Below are positions 1 through 10,645 of a DNA stretch of 64,000 nucleotides, piece by piece (position 1 is the stretch's first letter; every line of letters begins with the position of its first letter). A model generated the notes under the pieces. It saw nothing but the letters and a program-made list of their open reading frames with translations. It made no database searches and had not been told where the DNA came from. A program made the position numbers and the translations under genes. Source of the stretch: Diphasiastrum complanatum (taxonomy: Eukaryota; Streptophyta; Lycopodiopsida; Lycopodiales; Lycopodiaceae); assembly GCA_029204225.1 (NCBI GenBank), contig CM055103.1:48179958-48243957 (forward strand), read 5' to 3'.

Positions 1-225
1 TTCAGCCAAGGCATTCTGTGTGTTCGAGATCCCGCGAACTCTAATGTTGTGAGCCTTTTGGTCTCGAGATTTCTCTTCCAAAATGGTGGCTGAGATAACC
101 GAGGAGATGGGAGCACTTGGTTTGGTGCCTTTTTTCAACACTGATGCCCAAGAAAGCGCCTCTTCTTGCTGCTTTTCAATCTTGCTCTCTAGTTCTCGTA
201 TCATATTGGTGATGGACGTCGAAGC
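1..225 (-). pseudogene. LINE ORF1-like fragment, cut by window edge
   Basis: Read leftward from about position 225 to the window edge, one minus-strand frame stays open for some 75 codons after an in-frame TAG. The peptide has a charged, probably coiled-coil stretch (IRELESKIEKQQEE), then a Ser/Pro-rich part, and ends near HNIRVRGIS. A coiled coil followed by an NIRVRG-like motif is reminiscent of ORF1 RNA-binding proteins of plant LINEs. It lies on the same strand as the LINE at 0.4-4.4 kb but on its 3' side, so it would belong to a second copy. The family call is inference; it could be an unrelated coiled-coil gene fragment. Confidence 0.35.
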
Positions 226-248
226 CGCAGCCTACTTGATCCCGATGG

Positions 249-251
<3 letters not shown>

Positions 252-289
<38 letters not shown>
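252..289. repeat. (GA)n microsatellite
   Basis: An uninterrupted GA dinucleotide run of 38 bp on the plus strand, between the ORF1-like fragment and the LINE 3' region. Confidence 0.97.
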
Positions 290-293
<4 letters not shown>

Positions 294-433
294 TAATGTC
301 TGTCCAGCGCTCGTAGGCACAAAAGACAAAAGTATAGTACATACAAAGTAGGAGCAATGTCCATGTGAGGACTTATTTCACAAACTCTCTCTACCAAAAG
401 TCAATTAATTACAAATAAACCAACAATCTCTCT

Positions 434-2330
434 TTATACAAGAAGGAAATGCAAGAGCTTAACCTCTCCCTCTGCTGAGGTACAGATGCAAGGGCTTCTC
501 CACCAGCTCTGCTGAGGCAAACAACTAAAGAAAAACGAAATCACTGAGTAGTTGATATGAAAAGCGAGTGATAGGCTGTAAGGTAAGCACTGGAGGCTGA
601 CGAGTGACTCAACAAGAGGCTGAAGGCCATCATAAGGCTCTAGCTGGCGGTGATGAACAGACTGCACGTCTCGATCTGGTAGGTGTCATCCAACTATAGG
701 AGTGAGTGCCATAAAAATGAATCTTGACCCTCTCTGGATCTGACTGTGACCACATTGTCTTGATGTAGCTGCAATAAAGCTGAGGCTGAATACAGGCATG
801 AGTCCCGTTAGGGAGAGCTGATATAGATATCCCCCATCTGTCAAGAAACTCATAGACATCCTCAAACCAAGACGACTTAGCTTGCTAGCTAGCAATAATC
901 CGAGATGAAGTGTAAGCACCAACCAAATACCTAGTAGTATCCATATCTGCCAGCCCATGTAAGAACATGACAATCCGAAACATAGCCCCAACAACCATAG
1001 GTGGAGATGCAAACTCTACTAGTAGACTGTCATAAGCAACCAATGCCTTCGCTCAAATCATTCAGCCAAGCATGAGAATCTGTAGTCAAGTGACGTCTCT
1101 CTAGGTACCCGTAGAGAGCCCAGGACACCAAACCTCCGCTGAATACATAGCAACCAGAGAGACAATAATAGAAAAGAGCAAACATCATGTGGTGGAATCA
1201 TGGATATAAAGGCCAATACAAAGTCTCTCCATTTGAACAAGGGCTGTATGCCCCTTACGCAGTTTGGCTATGGATGCTGGTCTAAAAGTAAGCAAAGGGA
1301 CCAGTAAAAAGAACTCCAAGATAAGTGTAAGAGGCAACTATCTCCAACTAATGTCGATCATAATAAAAAATATCGTCCCACGTATGCTGCCTATTGGTGT
1401 TGAACACCATGACCTTAGTCTTCGAGATATTTACTATCAAACCCCATTTCTGGCAAAAACCATTTAAGACGTCAAGGTGTCTCTAAAGCCCTCTGGCTGA
1501 GGTAGATAGCAGGACAATATCATCATCATATAAGAGAATAGGTATGACAACATCTGCAAGAGGACAGCCATCGCCACCCTCTTCCATGATCATCCGCTCA
1601 AGATCATCAATATAGAGAGCAAAAGGCGTAGGAGAAACCTTGCTTCACACTAACTAGACCAAGCGCTGAAGCATAAGATGTCTAGGTACAGAGTCAAAAG
1701 CCGTGCGGAAATCCACAAAGCAACAATAAACCCGCTACTTTCTATGCTTAACCTCCTCAATGATACATCTCAAGATAAATATCTGGTCCATAGTAGAATA
1801 CCTAGTCCTCATACTTGCCTATCCAAGAGCATGTAGTCCATCCACTTCCGCTTTTGAGCTAACAATAGGCTGTAGGATCGATCCACATTCATTGGGTCAC
1901 CAGCATTAAGTATTGGATGTAACAGGTTAGTGCACCAGGCAATAGGGAAACCAAACATGACAGACTAATTGAAGATATGAGAGATGTATGGGAAAATATG
2001 AGCCACAGGTTTAAGAAAATCAACACTAAGTGAGTCAATATCTTCAGCTTTGTGACTTTGAGCACGTTTGATAGCATCTTCAATCAAAGAAGAGAAATCA
2101 TTAGGTATCGACGAGAGAGTAATAGGGGAGAAATCGATAGTGTAAAGACGTGTAGCATACTCCACCCAAGACTCGATAGCAATAAGAGCAGTTGTGAAAG
2201 ACTTCTTGAAAATCTTCCAAAATATGATGAAGATGATGATACAAGAGTTGAAATTCCGATAGAATATAGTGCAATATGCAAATCACATCATACAATCACC
2301 ATAGCCACTCCTCACAAGCTCTCATAGATG
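434..2330 (-). pseudogene. LINE reverse transcriptase domain, broken
   Basis: Minus-strand frames, pieced across stops and shifts, give the non-LTR RT motifs in order: AQSHKAEDIDSLSVDFLKP (about 2060-2005), a palm motif FVDFRTAFDSVPRHLML (about 1730-1680), and the catalytic box as LLYDDDIVLLS (about 1548-1513), where the usual YADD reads YDDD but keeps both metal-binding aspartates. Downstream NGFCQKWGLIVNISKTK (about 1470-1420) matches the thumb region. A further open frame at 1012-686 belongs to the C-terminal extension. Several TAG/TGA codons interrupt the frame, so no functional enzyme is expected. Confidence 0.75.
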
Positions 2331-3560
2331 GCACAACAAAAGTTCGGTCTATTATGAAAAAACATTGTACATATAGCAAAGCCCCAAACTACATGGGCTC
2401 AACAGGCTACCACCTGCCAATCTAGAGTTAGGCCCAATATGGCCACATATATTGACAAACCCAGGACATGCCCCTGAGTATAGCATAATGAACTCAAAAA
2501 TACTCCTACGTGTGGCTACTCGGCTAACCCAAGTAGCCGGCTACGAGATCAGTGCCCGATCAATATATCCTAACGGGTCACGTCCCGATCACAACCATAT
2601 ACAGTAAACCAAATAAACTGTACAGTTTACATCATCACATTTAGAGCTTATACTAATGAATCAGATCACAACCTGATTTCTAAGTCTCTCCCTTAAGCTC
2701 AAATGTGATAGGGGTAAAAAACAATATATTGCAGCAGCGTCTGAAGTATCCAAAAGATGTTATGCATATCACAGCTACCCTGTACTTGACTCACTCAAGC
2801 ACACCAACAAACCACCAGGTTTGACTCACAAAGTATCATGTAAACACAATGGTCATACGAAGAGTCTACCATACTCTCGACCAACTGACTCGTCCCCAAT
2901 CCGACTTGAACACAAGTGGACCACATGAGCGACATGGCTCAAACTGAGGAAATCCCACTGCCACCATGAGACTTACATCCTCCATCTAGCTAGGCTAACA
3001 TCCTATCAGGCACTTACAAGCACAAACCTGTAAAGCTGACATAAATGAGCGATTGAGGCTCAACCTGAGGAAATCTTACTGCCACCATAAGACTATACCC
3101 TCACCGGATAAACAGCTAGTAGACATAATGACAAGTCAAAGAGCATCAAACGATTACTTCGTTTTTAACGTAGCAAATGCACAATCACATACAACTCCGA
3201 CTCAGATCTAGACTCCCGTGACAAGGTAACATGCCAGCCCACACACACTCATGCAAACCAACACGAATGATAAAGCATCAAATACATGACCAAGGCTTGC
3301 CCATAAGTGGTATCTTGTCGTACCAACACATGTGCCACCTATAGATCCGCTCCTACACCATTAGTCACCAAATCAGGTCTCCAACCATGGCCTGCACCCG
3401 TAACAAGATGCCCTCATGTCCAAGCATATCCAATTGTCCAATAAGTCCTGAAAGCTGATCCCCATCCATTCCCCATGCTCCAAGCACAAGAGTCTACCAA
3501 GGACTCAATGAATGAATGTACGCAAAACTCACCATAGGCTATACCTGAGTAGCTCGCCCA
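2331..3560. other. Unrecognised segment inside the LINE
   Basis: About 1.2 kb separates the LINE endonuclease from its RT and shows no sustained reading frame on either strand. It contains two loosely similar blocks, each with 'actgccaccat(g/a)agact' (about 2956-2975 and 3078-3097), so part may be a short imperfect repeat. It could be a decayed linker or an inserted element; I cannot define termini. Confidence 0.4.
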
Positions 3561-3599
3561 TCTCCCAGAGATACTGATGATGATTTGCCTCTCCTACAT

Positions 3600-4400
3600 C
3601 CCATGTAGGCTCAACTTCCCATGCTTGACGTTGCCAATTCTGATTTGACCAGTGTCTGATAGCGTAAGTGGTAGGATACTAAACTCAGATATGTGCAGAA
3701 TTAAGGTTGTTGATCCAATGAAGTAGTCAACCACACTATGTCCACCATCATGTGGGTGGCTTGTAAATGAAGAAGACGATGGCCACTACAAAAGACCATT
3801 CAAAATGGCCAAAGAATATGCCTCAGTCAGCTTAAGTAGCTGCTCACCGAAAGAAATCACTGGTGTCTCTACATCCTGCGAAGTCCTACTTACTTAGTCA
3901 TGCATCCAAGGGATAAAGCTAGAAATGATCCCCATCAGCATGAAACTCTGACTGTCTGGTGGACATTTGAGGATATACCCCTGTAGAGAGAACCTGGCTA
4001 TGTCATTTGAGAGAACCTGGAATGGTTCACCGCCAAAATCCACAAAAAAAGAAGTCTGAGGAGCAATATAGCAAACTGCCAAGAAAACATCTCGAGGAAG
4101 CCCCAATGCCTATCCAAAACCAAATGAGGAGCAAAAGGATCCTGCTTAACCATCCTGAAAACTGAGGTACAAGCATTCCTGTATAAGTAGGCCACTCCCC
4201 CTAATCCGCGTGAAGTTTTCCCCCTCATAAATGGACGGGATCTGAGTATCAAGAAAAATCCTTAACACATGGAAGAGGTCGGTACTTAGATTCATGAGTT
4301 TCAACCAATAAAAGAATGTCACATTGACCAAGAAAATCATGTAAATCACTTGTTGATGATGATGAATGAAAACCATTACAATTCCAAAAGCCTAATCTAA
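3600..4400 (-). pseudogene. LINE endonuclease domain, broken
   Basis: The minus strand shows apurinic-endonuclease-like motifs in shifted frames: a DILLLVETHE segment near 4330-4280 (the catalytic Glu motif of LINE endonucleases), GLGGVAYLYRNACTS near 4205-4160, and SVVDYFIGS near 3765-3735 followed by a LPLTLSD stretch near the position of the usual SDH motif. The SDH motif reads SD-T, so a catalytic His appears lost. Upstream of the RT on the same strand, it fits the EN-RT order of a LINE. Stops and frameshifts make it non-functional. Confidence 0.65.
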
Positions 4401-4772
4401 GCTTCTTCGAGGATCTCGAGCTGCTCCTATGCCTAGGAGCCCTGAGTCCCTAATATGCAGGTCTGTCATAAAATCTCGGTTTCTCGTCGACACTGGACAA
4501 AAACTACTTTTTGGCCTTTTTCTTTTGCTTCCTAAAGAATTTTCTTCCTTGCTATCCACTAAGAATGTGTAAGATCATCATCCATCAAATAAAAGTGGCT
4601 TTGAGCTTGCCCCTAAGCTTCAAGGCTGCATTACGTTGTTGGTTGAAACTTGACAAACAATACGTCATTGCCCAATCAATGCTTGAGAGAATTGTATGCT
4701 GCTTTGTTAATGTGTGTGCACTGTGCAGTGTGTGATAACTTATAAGTGCGTAATAGGTGTTGTTGGTTGAGC
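4401..4772. other. Short spacer, nothing recognised
   Basis: About 370 bp between the LINE 5' region and Copia-1. A plus-strand open frame of 74 codons here matches nothing I know and is probably chance. Confidence 0.5.
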
Positions 4773-4777
4773 CTTGG
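4773..4777. repeat. Target-site duplication of Copia-1, left copy
   Basis: CTTGG immediately precedes the TG of the left LTR and recurs directly after the CA of the right LTR at 9835-9839. Confidence 0.9.
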
Positions 4778-5194
4778 TGTTAGAATTTGTGACAAATTCT
4801 AGATGAAGATACTAGTCCTACTAGCACTCACACAAAACCAAGCATAGAGAGAATTCAGATCATAGGAGAATTGAGCAATTGCTCTAGTATAATGGAATGA
4901 TTGTGGTGGGGCGCCAGCCTACTTAAATAGTTTCTCTAATGAATGAGAAAAGCTAAGAGCCTAAAGCAAATAGCAAAATAGCAAAAGCTAATTGCTAATA
5001 ATACTACCTATATTTGGTAAAGACCAAAAATGAACTAAGTACTAAATAGATCCTAATCTATTTGTAGTGCGCCCACCTACATGCATAAAGTCTTAAAAAA
5101 CAAATTTGCTATAAATAGAATGGCCCCTAAAAGTAACACGCGGACATGGCCAAACCATCATTAAGGGGTATCAAATAAACATTAATCTCTAACA
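4778..5194 (-). repeat. Copia-1 3' LTR
   Basis: 417 bp, TGTTAG...CTAACA. Near-identical to 9424-9834. It carries a TATTTAAG box (minus strand, about 4922-4929). The pol frame reads through the purine tract and ends at a TAG within the first bases of this LTR. Confidence 0.93.
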
Positions 5195-5793
5195 CTCCCC
5201 CTTAATGTTTACTTTGTTATCTATTACTCCTATAAGTTCTCTAAACTTCTGAAATTTTTCTTTGCCAAGACCTTTGGTAAAGATATCTGCAACTTGCTCT
5301 TCCGTAGGGCAATAGATAAGCTCCACTTCATCACTTTGAATTTTCTCTTTGATGAAGTATTGTTGTACTTCAATATGCTTTGTCCTGCTGTGAAAAACTG
5401 GATTTTTCGCCAATTTAATACCACTCTGATTGTCGCATTGAAGTATCGTAGGTGAATCTTGTACCATATGTAGATCATGTAGAATACTTCGCATGTTGCA
5501 CTCGTAGTAGCTCGATATTTTGCCTCTGTAGATGATAAAGCAATAGTATGCTGCTTCTTTGAACTCCAAGAGATAGCACCAGAACCAAGACTAAAAACAT
5601 AACCTGTACTAGATCTTCGGTCTTCCGCATCTCCAACCCAATCAGCAACCACATATCCCTGTAACTTCAAATCATCCTGTCTACCATAGAGAATACCAAA
5701 TCTCAAAGTGCCCTGGATATATCTGAGTATTCGCTTAGCAGCTTTCCAATGAATCTGCTTAGGCTTAGCCATAAATTGACTAACCATACTCAT
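5189..5793 (-). pseudogene. Copia-1 RNase H domain
   Basis: Two overlapping minus-strand frames carry the Copia RNase H. Recognisable are the connection motif RILRYIQGTL, the DW...RRSSTGYVF block with SGAISWSSKKQ, SSTEAKYRA, then in the other frame CDNQSGIKLAKNPVFHSRTKHIE and VADIFTKGLG near the C-terminus. The change of frame between SSTEAKY and CDNQS marks a frameshift. The frame ends KGEC-stop, with the purine tract coding KGE and the stop inside the LTR, a common Copia arrangement. Confidence 0.85.
5195..5206 (-). other. Copia-1 polypurine tract
   Basis: On the minus strand this reads a purine run containing AAGGGGGAG directly before the 3' LTR, the expected plus-strand primer for reverse transcription. 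Confidence 0.8.
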
Positions 5794-6061
5794 ATCATAA
5801 GCAATATCTGGTCTTCTAGTAGTTAGATAGATTAAGCTTCCAACAAGCTTTCTATATAACGTCTCAACTACATCTTGATCTTCCTCAGCTTTAGTAAGCT
5901 TACATCCACTATCATATGGTGTAGAAATAGGCCTGCACTATGACATATTGAACTTTTCAAGAAGTTCATGAGCATACTTAGATTGAGAAATAAATAGTCC
6001 CTGTGCTACTCTCCATACCTCAATCCCAAGAAAATATTGTAGTGAACCAAGATCTTTCATA

Positions 6062-6747
6062 TCAAAACTCTGATGAGAGATCTTTTTTTATTCCCTGAAT
6101 CATACTATGATCTGATCCTGTAATAACAAGATCATCCACATACATCACTACAATAACAATATGATTATCCCTCATCAAAACATAAAGTGTATGCTCCGAA
6201 CTACTTCTCTGAAAGCCAAGCTCCTCAAAGTATGTGTCAATCCTCATGTACCACGCCCTGAGGGCTGCTTAAGTCTATATAGTGCCTTGCCCAACCTGCA
6301 AACCTTATCTTTATGTCCTGCTACTTTGTATCCCTCTAGTTGCTCCATGTAGACTTCTTCCTCTAGAGATCCATTCAGGAATGCACTCTTCACATCCACT
6401 TGTTGAATATCCCATCCAAACTGAGCTGCCAATGATAAAACAGTCCTCATAGTAGTAGACTGAGCAACTCGTGCAAAAGTTTCCTCATAGTCAATCCCTT
6501 CCTACGGAACATAACCTTTTGCCACCAATCTTGCCTTATGTTTATCTATAGAACCATCTGATTGGTACTTAGTTCTATAGACCCACTTGCATCCAATGGC
6601 CTTTTTACCTGTAGGTAACTGAACAAGTCTCCAAGTCTTGTTCTTCATGATTGAGTCATACTCCTCATCCATAGCTTTCCTCCAAATATCCTCTTTTTCA
6701 GCCTCTTTGAAAGTAGATGGATCCTTGGTTTCTAATATTGTGGCCAT
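6062..6747 (-). pseudogene. Copia-1 reverse transcriptase
   Basis: Three minus-strand pieces form the RT: 6747-6502 (KAIGCKWVYRTKYQSDGS, KARLVAKGY), 6450-6244 (VDVKSAFLNGSLEEEVYMEQ, LYRLKQ) and 6247-6062 with the catalytic box MYVDDLVITGS. Shifts occur near 6500 and 6245, and a stop follows YVP. The usual LYGLKQAPR reads LYRLKQPSG. The core motifs are well preserved, in keeping with a fairly recent insertion, but no continuous polyprotein remains. Confidence 0.87.
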
Positions 6748-6801
6748 ATATGCAAAATGTACATCCCCATCTTCATAATGATCCTCCTGTCGAACCTCCT
6801 G

Positions 6802-7226
6802 TCAATCTTGATCTTCATGTTGCTTTTTAAGTCCAGTTGATCTCCTAGTTCCATGCGTACTAGACTCTCCCCGTTCCATAATAACACTATCCTTGATAGT
6901 TTCATAGTACCATCTAGGCAATCTTCTAGCTCCTGATGTAGGATGCTTCCTGCCTGGTGAAGTAGGAGGTGAATAAGTATCCCATATACTTGATCTCTCC
7001 TTCCTCTTTCCTATCTCAACCAAAGTCACTCTAGGTTCTTGAATTGGCGTAGGCGATACATGTGTTGATTCAGGTTCCTGCAATAACTCATCACATAATA
7101 TAGGGATTCCTCCATCTTGATCCTTATCAAAATATATCTCTGTATCTTTATGATCTCTATATCTTTATGAGTTGCCTCCTCATCAAAGACTACATCCCTA
7201 CTTATAATTATTTTCTTACCCTCCAA
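6802..7226 (-). pseudogene. Copia-1 integrase-RT linker
   Basis: Overlapping minus-strand frames code the hydrophilic linker between integrase and RT, beginning GKKIIISRDVVFDEEAT (the conserved 'SRDVVFDE' after integrase) and continuing into Pro/Ser/Arg-rich sequence. A frameshift lies near 7080-7030. Confidence 0.75.
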
Positions 7227-7286
7227 GTCATATAACCTGTATCCCTTCTCTTGATTATCATAACCAAGAAATAAACACTTGGTCGC

Positions 7287-8307
7287 CTAAGAATCCAATT
7301 TGCTCCTTGAATCCTTAGGTATGTAAGAATAAGCAATACTCCCAAACACTCTCAAATGACTTACATCTGGCTTCCGACCAGCTTCCTCTGGAGTTCGATT
7401 CTCTACAACCGGACTTTGATTCAAAAAATAAACCGTCTTCTTAACTGCTTCACCCCAAAACATATTTGAAAGATTTTTACTCTTGAGCATACTCCTTGTC
7501 GTTTTTACTATAGACCGGTTCTTTCTTTCTGCAACTCCATTTTGTTGAGGCGTGTCCGTATTTGCAAATTGTCTCTTTATACCTTGATCCCTGCAGATAC
7601 TCTCCCCCTTTGTCCAAGCGAATTATCTTAATTTGTCTATCTGTTTCTTTCTCCACCTGTGTCTTAAACCATGTGAAATACTTGAAAATTTCACCCTTAT
7701 TCTTCAGAAGATAGATCCATGTCTTCCTAGAATAGTCATCCACAAACACCATAAAGTACCTTGCTCCCCCATAAGATTGAGTCCTCATAGGACCACACAA
7801 ATCTGTATGAACAAGTTCTAGAACATTTTTCGCCCTGAATGTACTAGGCAAAAATTTCTTCATATGATGCTTGCCTAAGACATAGACTTCACAAACCTTG
7901 TGATCAAAAACGACTTGAGGTAAACCTTTAACCATGTTAAATTTCCTCAAGACTTGTAGACTTTTGTAATTCAGATGTCCAAACCTCTCGTGCCATAACT
8001 TACTCAATGATTCAGTATCCGCAACACTTGCATGATGATCCACCACCTGAGCTTGAAGTTTATACAACCGCCCTGCAAGTATGCCCTCAGCTACTACTTC
8101 ATTATTTTTCCTTTTGATGAGACACCGCTGTTCATCAAACTGCACCACCATGTGTTGCTTTGCAATAGCTAATACTGAGAGTAAGTTTCTCTTGATTCCT
8201 AGTACATAAAGCACACCCTTTATGTTTCCAATCTTCCTTGAAGGTAGTTGTAATTGTACTTTTCCAACTCCCTTTATATCATATGCGTAGTTGTCCCCCA
8301 ACTTCAC
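7287..8307 (-). pseudogene. Copia-1 integrase
   Basis: The frame 8307-7477 holds the GAG-pre-integrase region (LWHERFGHLNYKSLQVL), the zinc-binding segment with one Cys changed (CEVYVLGKHH for the usual CxxC), then the catalytic core: ELVHTDLCGPM with the first Asp, VFVDDYSRKTWIYLLK, and RLDKGGEYL with the second acidic region. A frameshift near 7480 passes to 7490-7287 (FWGEAVKKTVYFLNQSP, HLRVFGSIAYSYIP). The HHCC cysteine change and the shift make it inactive. Confidence 0.87.
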
Positions 8308-8321
8308 ATTTGACCCATCAT

Positions 8322-8561
8322 CTAATTTTTGAAATTAGATAGCCAGTCTCGCCTAGGTGTCATGTGCTTCAAAGCTCCTGAATCAATAAACCAATAGTCA
8401 TCTTCCTTCAAGAAGCCACCACAACAAGATGTTGATGCCGAAAACAACTCGTAGTCTTCAAGATCCAAAGCACTCAATTTTGCATTAGATGTTTCTTCTC
8501 CTTGAGCAAAATTCCCGTCCTGCTTTTTCTTAGAGTTTGTTGTGCTAGCATTCCTTTGCAT
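8322..8561 (-). pseudogene. Copia-1 protease region
   Basis: This frame contains DDYWFIDSGALKHMTPRRDW, the aspartic protease active site of Copia elements (D-S-G-A). Upstream it carries the short spacer after the zinc knuckle. The frame differs from those of gag and of integrase, so the polyprotein is split here. Confidence 0.82.
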
Positions 8562-8853
8562 AATGTCCTGATTTTACACTTTTTGAACCACTTTCTTTCC
8601 ATCTTCTGACCGATTTGTTTGATTCTCCTCCATATCTTGCTGCTTCTTCTTCTTCTTCTTCCCTTTGCCACCCTTCTTGGAACTTTGCTCTTGCTTCTTT
8701 GCCAGGAATGCATGTTCCTTGAAATCGTCCCTGTTGACAATATTTTGTCGTCTCATTTCTTCCTGTAGCATTTAGCTCATCGAAAGGAGGCCTTGTGTTT
8801 GTTCCATCTAGCTTGCAAGACTCTGGCAACACAGCATCGTTCAATCCTGCCAT
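8545..8853 (-). pseudogene. Copia-1 gag, internally deleted
   Basis: The frame opens MAGLNDAVLPESCKLDGTN, a typical Copia gag N-terminus, but jumps almost at once to the Lys-rich tail and half a zinc knuckle (SGHYAKEC). Copia gags usually run 200-300 residues before the knuckle, so most of the capsid domain is missing. A second frame (8771-8574) carries the same Lys-rich tail, showing a frameshift. The first CxxC of the knuckle is in a different frame. Confidence 0.75.
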
Positions 8854-8859
8854 TGTACA

Positions 8860-9405
8860 TATCTACAACAACTCCGAATAGCCTGATTTTAGTTCAACAA
8901 TCAAATCTATCCAGAAACAGCCTTCCCTAATAATCACCTGTCCAAAAATAGACCTCTCCATAAACAGCCTTCCTTGGATATCACCTGTCCTGGTACTGCC
9001 TGTCTGAACCTACACTAGGTCTACCTTCCTCAGATGCTCCTGCACCTGCTCAGTTACCGCCTGTACCAGGTCTGCCTACCTCAGATGCTGCTTGTCCGGC
9101 CTGCACCAGGTCTGCCTACCTCAGAGATGCTGCCTGTCCGGGCCTGCACCAGGTCCTGCTGCCCTCAGAAGTACCTGAAACAGATCCACCGTCCTCAGGT
9201 AAAGCTTGCTCCAAATGTGACCTGCACCAAAAAACTAGCAACCAACCAGAAAAATTCTAATTCAGGTCTGTCGACAGCCAATAACTTTCCATCAATCTTC
9301 TCCTAGAAGATTCTCGTTGTTTTCCTAACAACGTCCTCCACATGCAGCTTCAGCTCCTCCAATCTGATTGCACACCTGCAAATACAAACTCTCTTTCTTA
9401 CCAAA
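8860..9405 (-). other. Copia-1 untranslated leader with short tandem repeat
   Basis: Between the primer site and gag, this leader contains a direct repeat at about 9011-9170: roughly four copies of a CCTGCACCAGGTCTGCCTACC-like unit separated by CAGATGCTGC, of period about 40-50 bp. No credible coding frame is present. Confidence 0.7.
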
Positions 9406-9423
9406 GAGCCCGCTCTGATACCA
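9406..9423 (-). other. Copia-1 primer binding site (tRNA-iMet)
   Basis: The minus strand reads TGGTATCAGAGCGGGCTC directly next to the 5' LTR. It is complementary to the 3' end of initiator tRNA-Met, the standard primer of plant Copia elements. Confidence 0.9.
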
Positions 9424-9834
9424 TGTCAGAATTTGTGATACAAATTCTAGATGAAGATACTAGTCCTACTAGCACTCACACAAAACCAAGCATAGAGAGA
9501 ATTCAGATCATAGGAAAATTGAGCAATTGCTCTGGTATAATGAAATGATTGTGGTGGGCGCCTACTTAAATAGTTTCTCCAATGAGAAAAGCTAAGAGCC
9601 TAAAGCAAATAGCAAAATAGCAAAAGCTAATTGCTAATAATACTACCTATATATGGTAAAGACCAAAAATGAACTAAGTACTAAATAGATCCTAATCTAT
9701 TTGTAGTGCGCCCACCTACATGCATAAGCCTTAAAAAAAACAAATTTACTATAAATAGAATGGCCCCTAAAGATAGCACGCAGGCATGGCCAAACTATCA
9801 TTAAGGGATATCAAATAAACATTAATTCCTAACA
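9424..9834 (-). repeat. Copia-1 5' LTR
   Basis: 411 bp, TGTCAG...CTAACA (TGTTAG in the partner). It retains the TATTTAAG box. It is shorter than the 3' LTR through small deletions around 9558-9590. Confidence 0.93.
9565..9572 (-). promoter_or_regulatory. Candidate TATA box in Copia-1 5' LTR
   Basis: TATTTAAG on the minus strand, conserved in both LTRs of Copia-1. A similar box occurs in the LTR of the gag-only element (31545). Assignment as the LTR promoter is inference. Confidence 0.5.
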
Positions 9835-9839
9835 CTTGG
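9835..9839. repeat. Target-site duplication of Copia-1, right copy
   Basis: CTTGG, matching 4773-4777. Confidence 0.9.
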
Positions 9840-10169
9840 CTCCTTGAGTCAACACGAATCACTACTAATGATCATTGAAATTGGACTTTTATATGCCTAT
9901 TACATATCTCTAAATACTGACTATAGAGTAACCAATCTAGATTACTGAGCTAGGGAGTTCATTTCTAAAAAAATGTAATGATTTGTTTTAGACAATTTTC
10001 AACTATTGTATATGCTTGGAGCAAGTTTGCATCAATTTTATTTTTTTAGCTAAAGAGAATACCCTATAAATAATGGTCGCACTATGGAATGCACTTTTTG
10101 TACAAATTCCGGGATGAAGTGTAATTATCTATATAATGAAACCGAACTCCTGTAGAACTAGTCCCTCAC
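9840..10169. other. Spacer between Copia-1 and the gypsy nest
   Basis: About 330 bp of AT-rich sequence with no open frame or repeat that I recognise; probably old decayed sequence. Confidence 0.5.
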
Positions 10170-10645
10170 TATAATAGCTCCAAAGATGTGACTTGCAAAG
10201 ATTGAGAAGACAAGGAAATCGTACAACTTGTAGAACACCTAATATAACTGATGTGGGATGATCCTTCCATCCAATAGATGGAATCTTACCAAGATCCACC
10301 TGCAATAGAGCAGTATCACCTCAAGAGAAGCCAAGAGAACACCAAGAGCTACACCACAAGCTCAAAAGCATGAATGAGGCCAAAACAAGATTTCCCCCGT
10401 TCTTGTAGGACGCCCACTATACATAGCCTCACATCCCCTAGGCATTCATGCAATTGCTCTACCCATGCAAAGCCACATGACATGTCCAAGTCCAATTTGG
10501 TGGCCCCATAGGGGCTAGTAAGTCACATATAACCAATAGTCACTACTAAAACCACAGTATGAACCACATGGACTCACTCTACCATTATCGAGGCTTCCCT
10601 AAGTCATAGCAAAGTCTGGTTAGGTCCATAACTAGGGACATGACA
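10170..10645 (-). repeat. Gypsy 3' LTR
   Basis: 476 bp. In the sense direction it begins TGTCATGTCCCTAG and ends near CTATTATA. It aligns with 17975-18424 over most of its length, for example 'aatagctccaa(a/g)gatgt', 'ccatccaatagat(g/a)', and the shared 'ccacatggactcactctacc'. Confidence 0.8.

Larger units (their letters stand above)
430..4400 (-). mobile_element. LINE-type non-LTR retrotransposon remnant
   Basis: Reading from 4400 down to about 430, the minus strand gives in order an AP-like endonuclease (4400-3600) and a non-LTR reverse transcriptase (2300-900) with its C-terminal extension (to about 430). Stops and frameshifts are frequent, so the copy is dead. About 1.2 kb between the two domains (2331-3560) has no recognisable coding content and may be a decayed linker or an insertion. 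No poly(A) tail or target-site duplication could be fixed. The RT resembles the jockey/RTE-like branch used by plant LINEs; the clade is inference. Confidence 0.75.
4778..9834 (-). mobile_element. Copia-1: Ty1/copia LTR retrotransposon, complete ends
   Basis: This 5,057-bp minus-strand element is bounded by two LTRs that start TG and end CA, with a 5-bp CTTGG target duplication outside. A tRNA-Met primer site adjoins the right (5') LTR and a polypurine tract adjoins the left (3') LTR. Internal order is gag, protease, integrase, RT, RNase H, the Ty1/copia order. The LTRs differ by about 15 substitutions plus small indels over roughly 410 positions by eye, so insertion is fairly recent. Gag has lost its middle and pol carries stops and frameshifts, so the copy cannot move alone but could be mobilised in trans. 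Confidence 0.93.

Noticed and set aside
4511-4735. 74-codon plus-strand frame before Copia-1
   Set aside because: Composition is unremarkable and no family is recognisable; probably chance.
9406-9423. tRNA-like sequence
   Set aside because: Only the complement of a tRNA 3' end is present, as expected for a retrotransposon primer site; there is no tRNA body.
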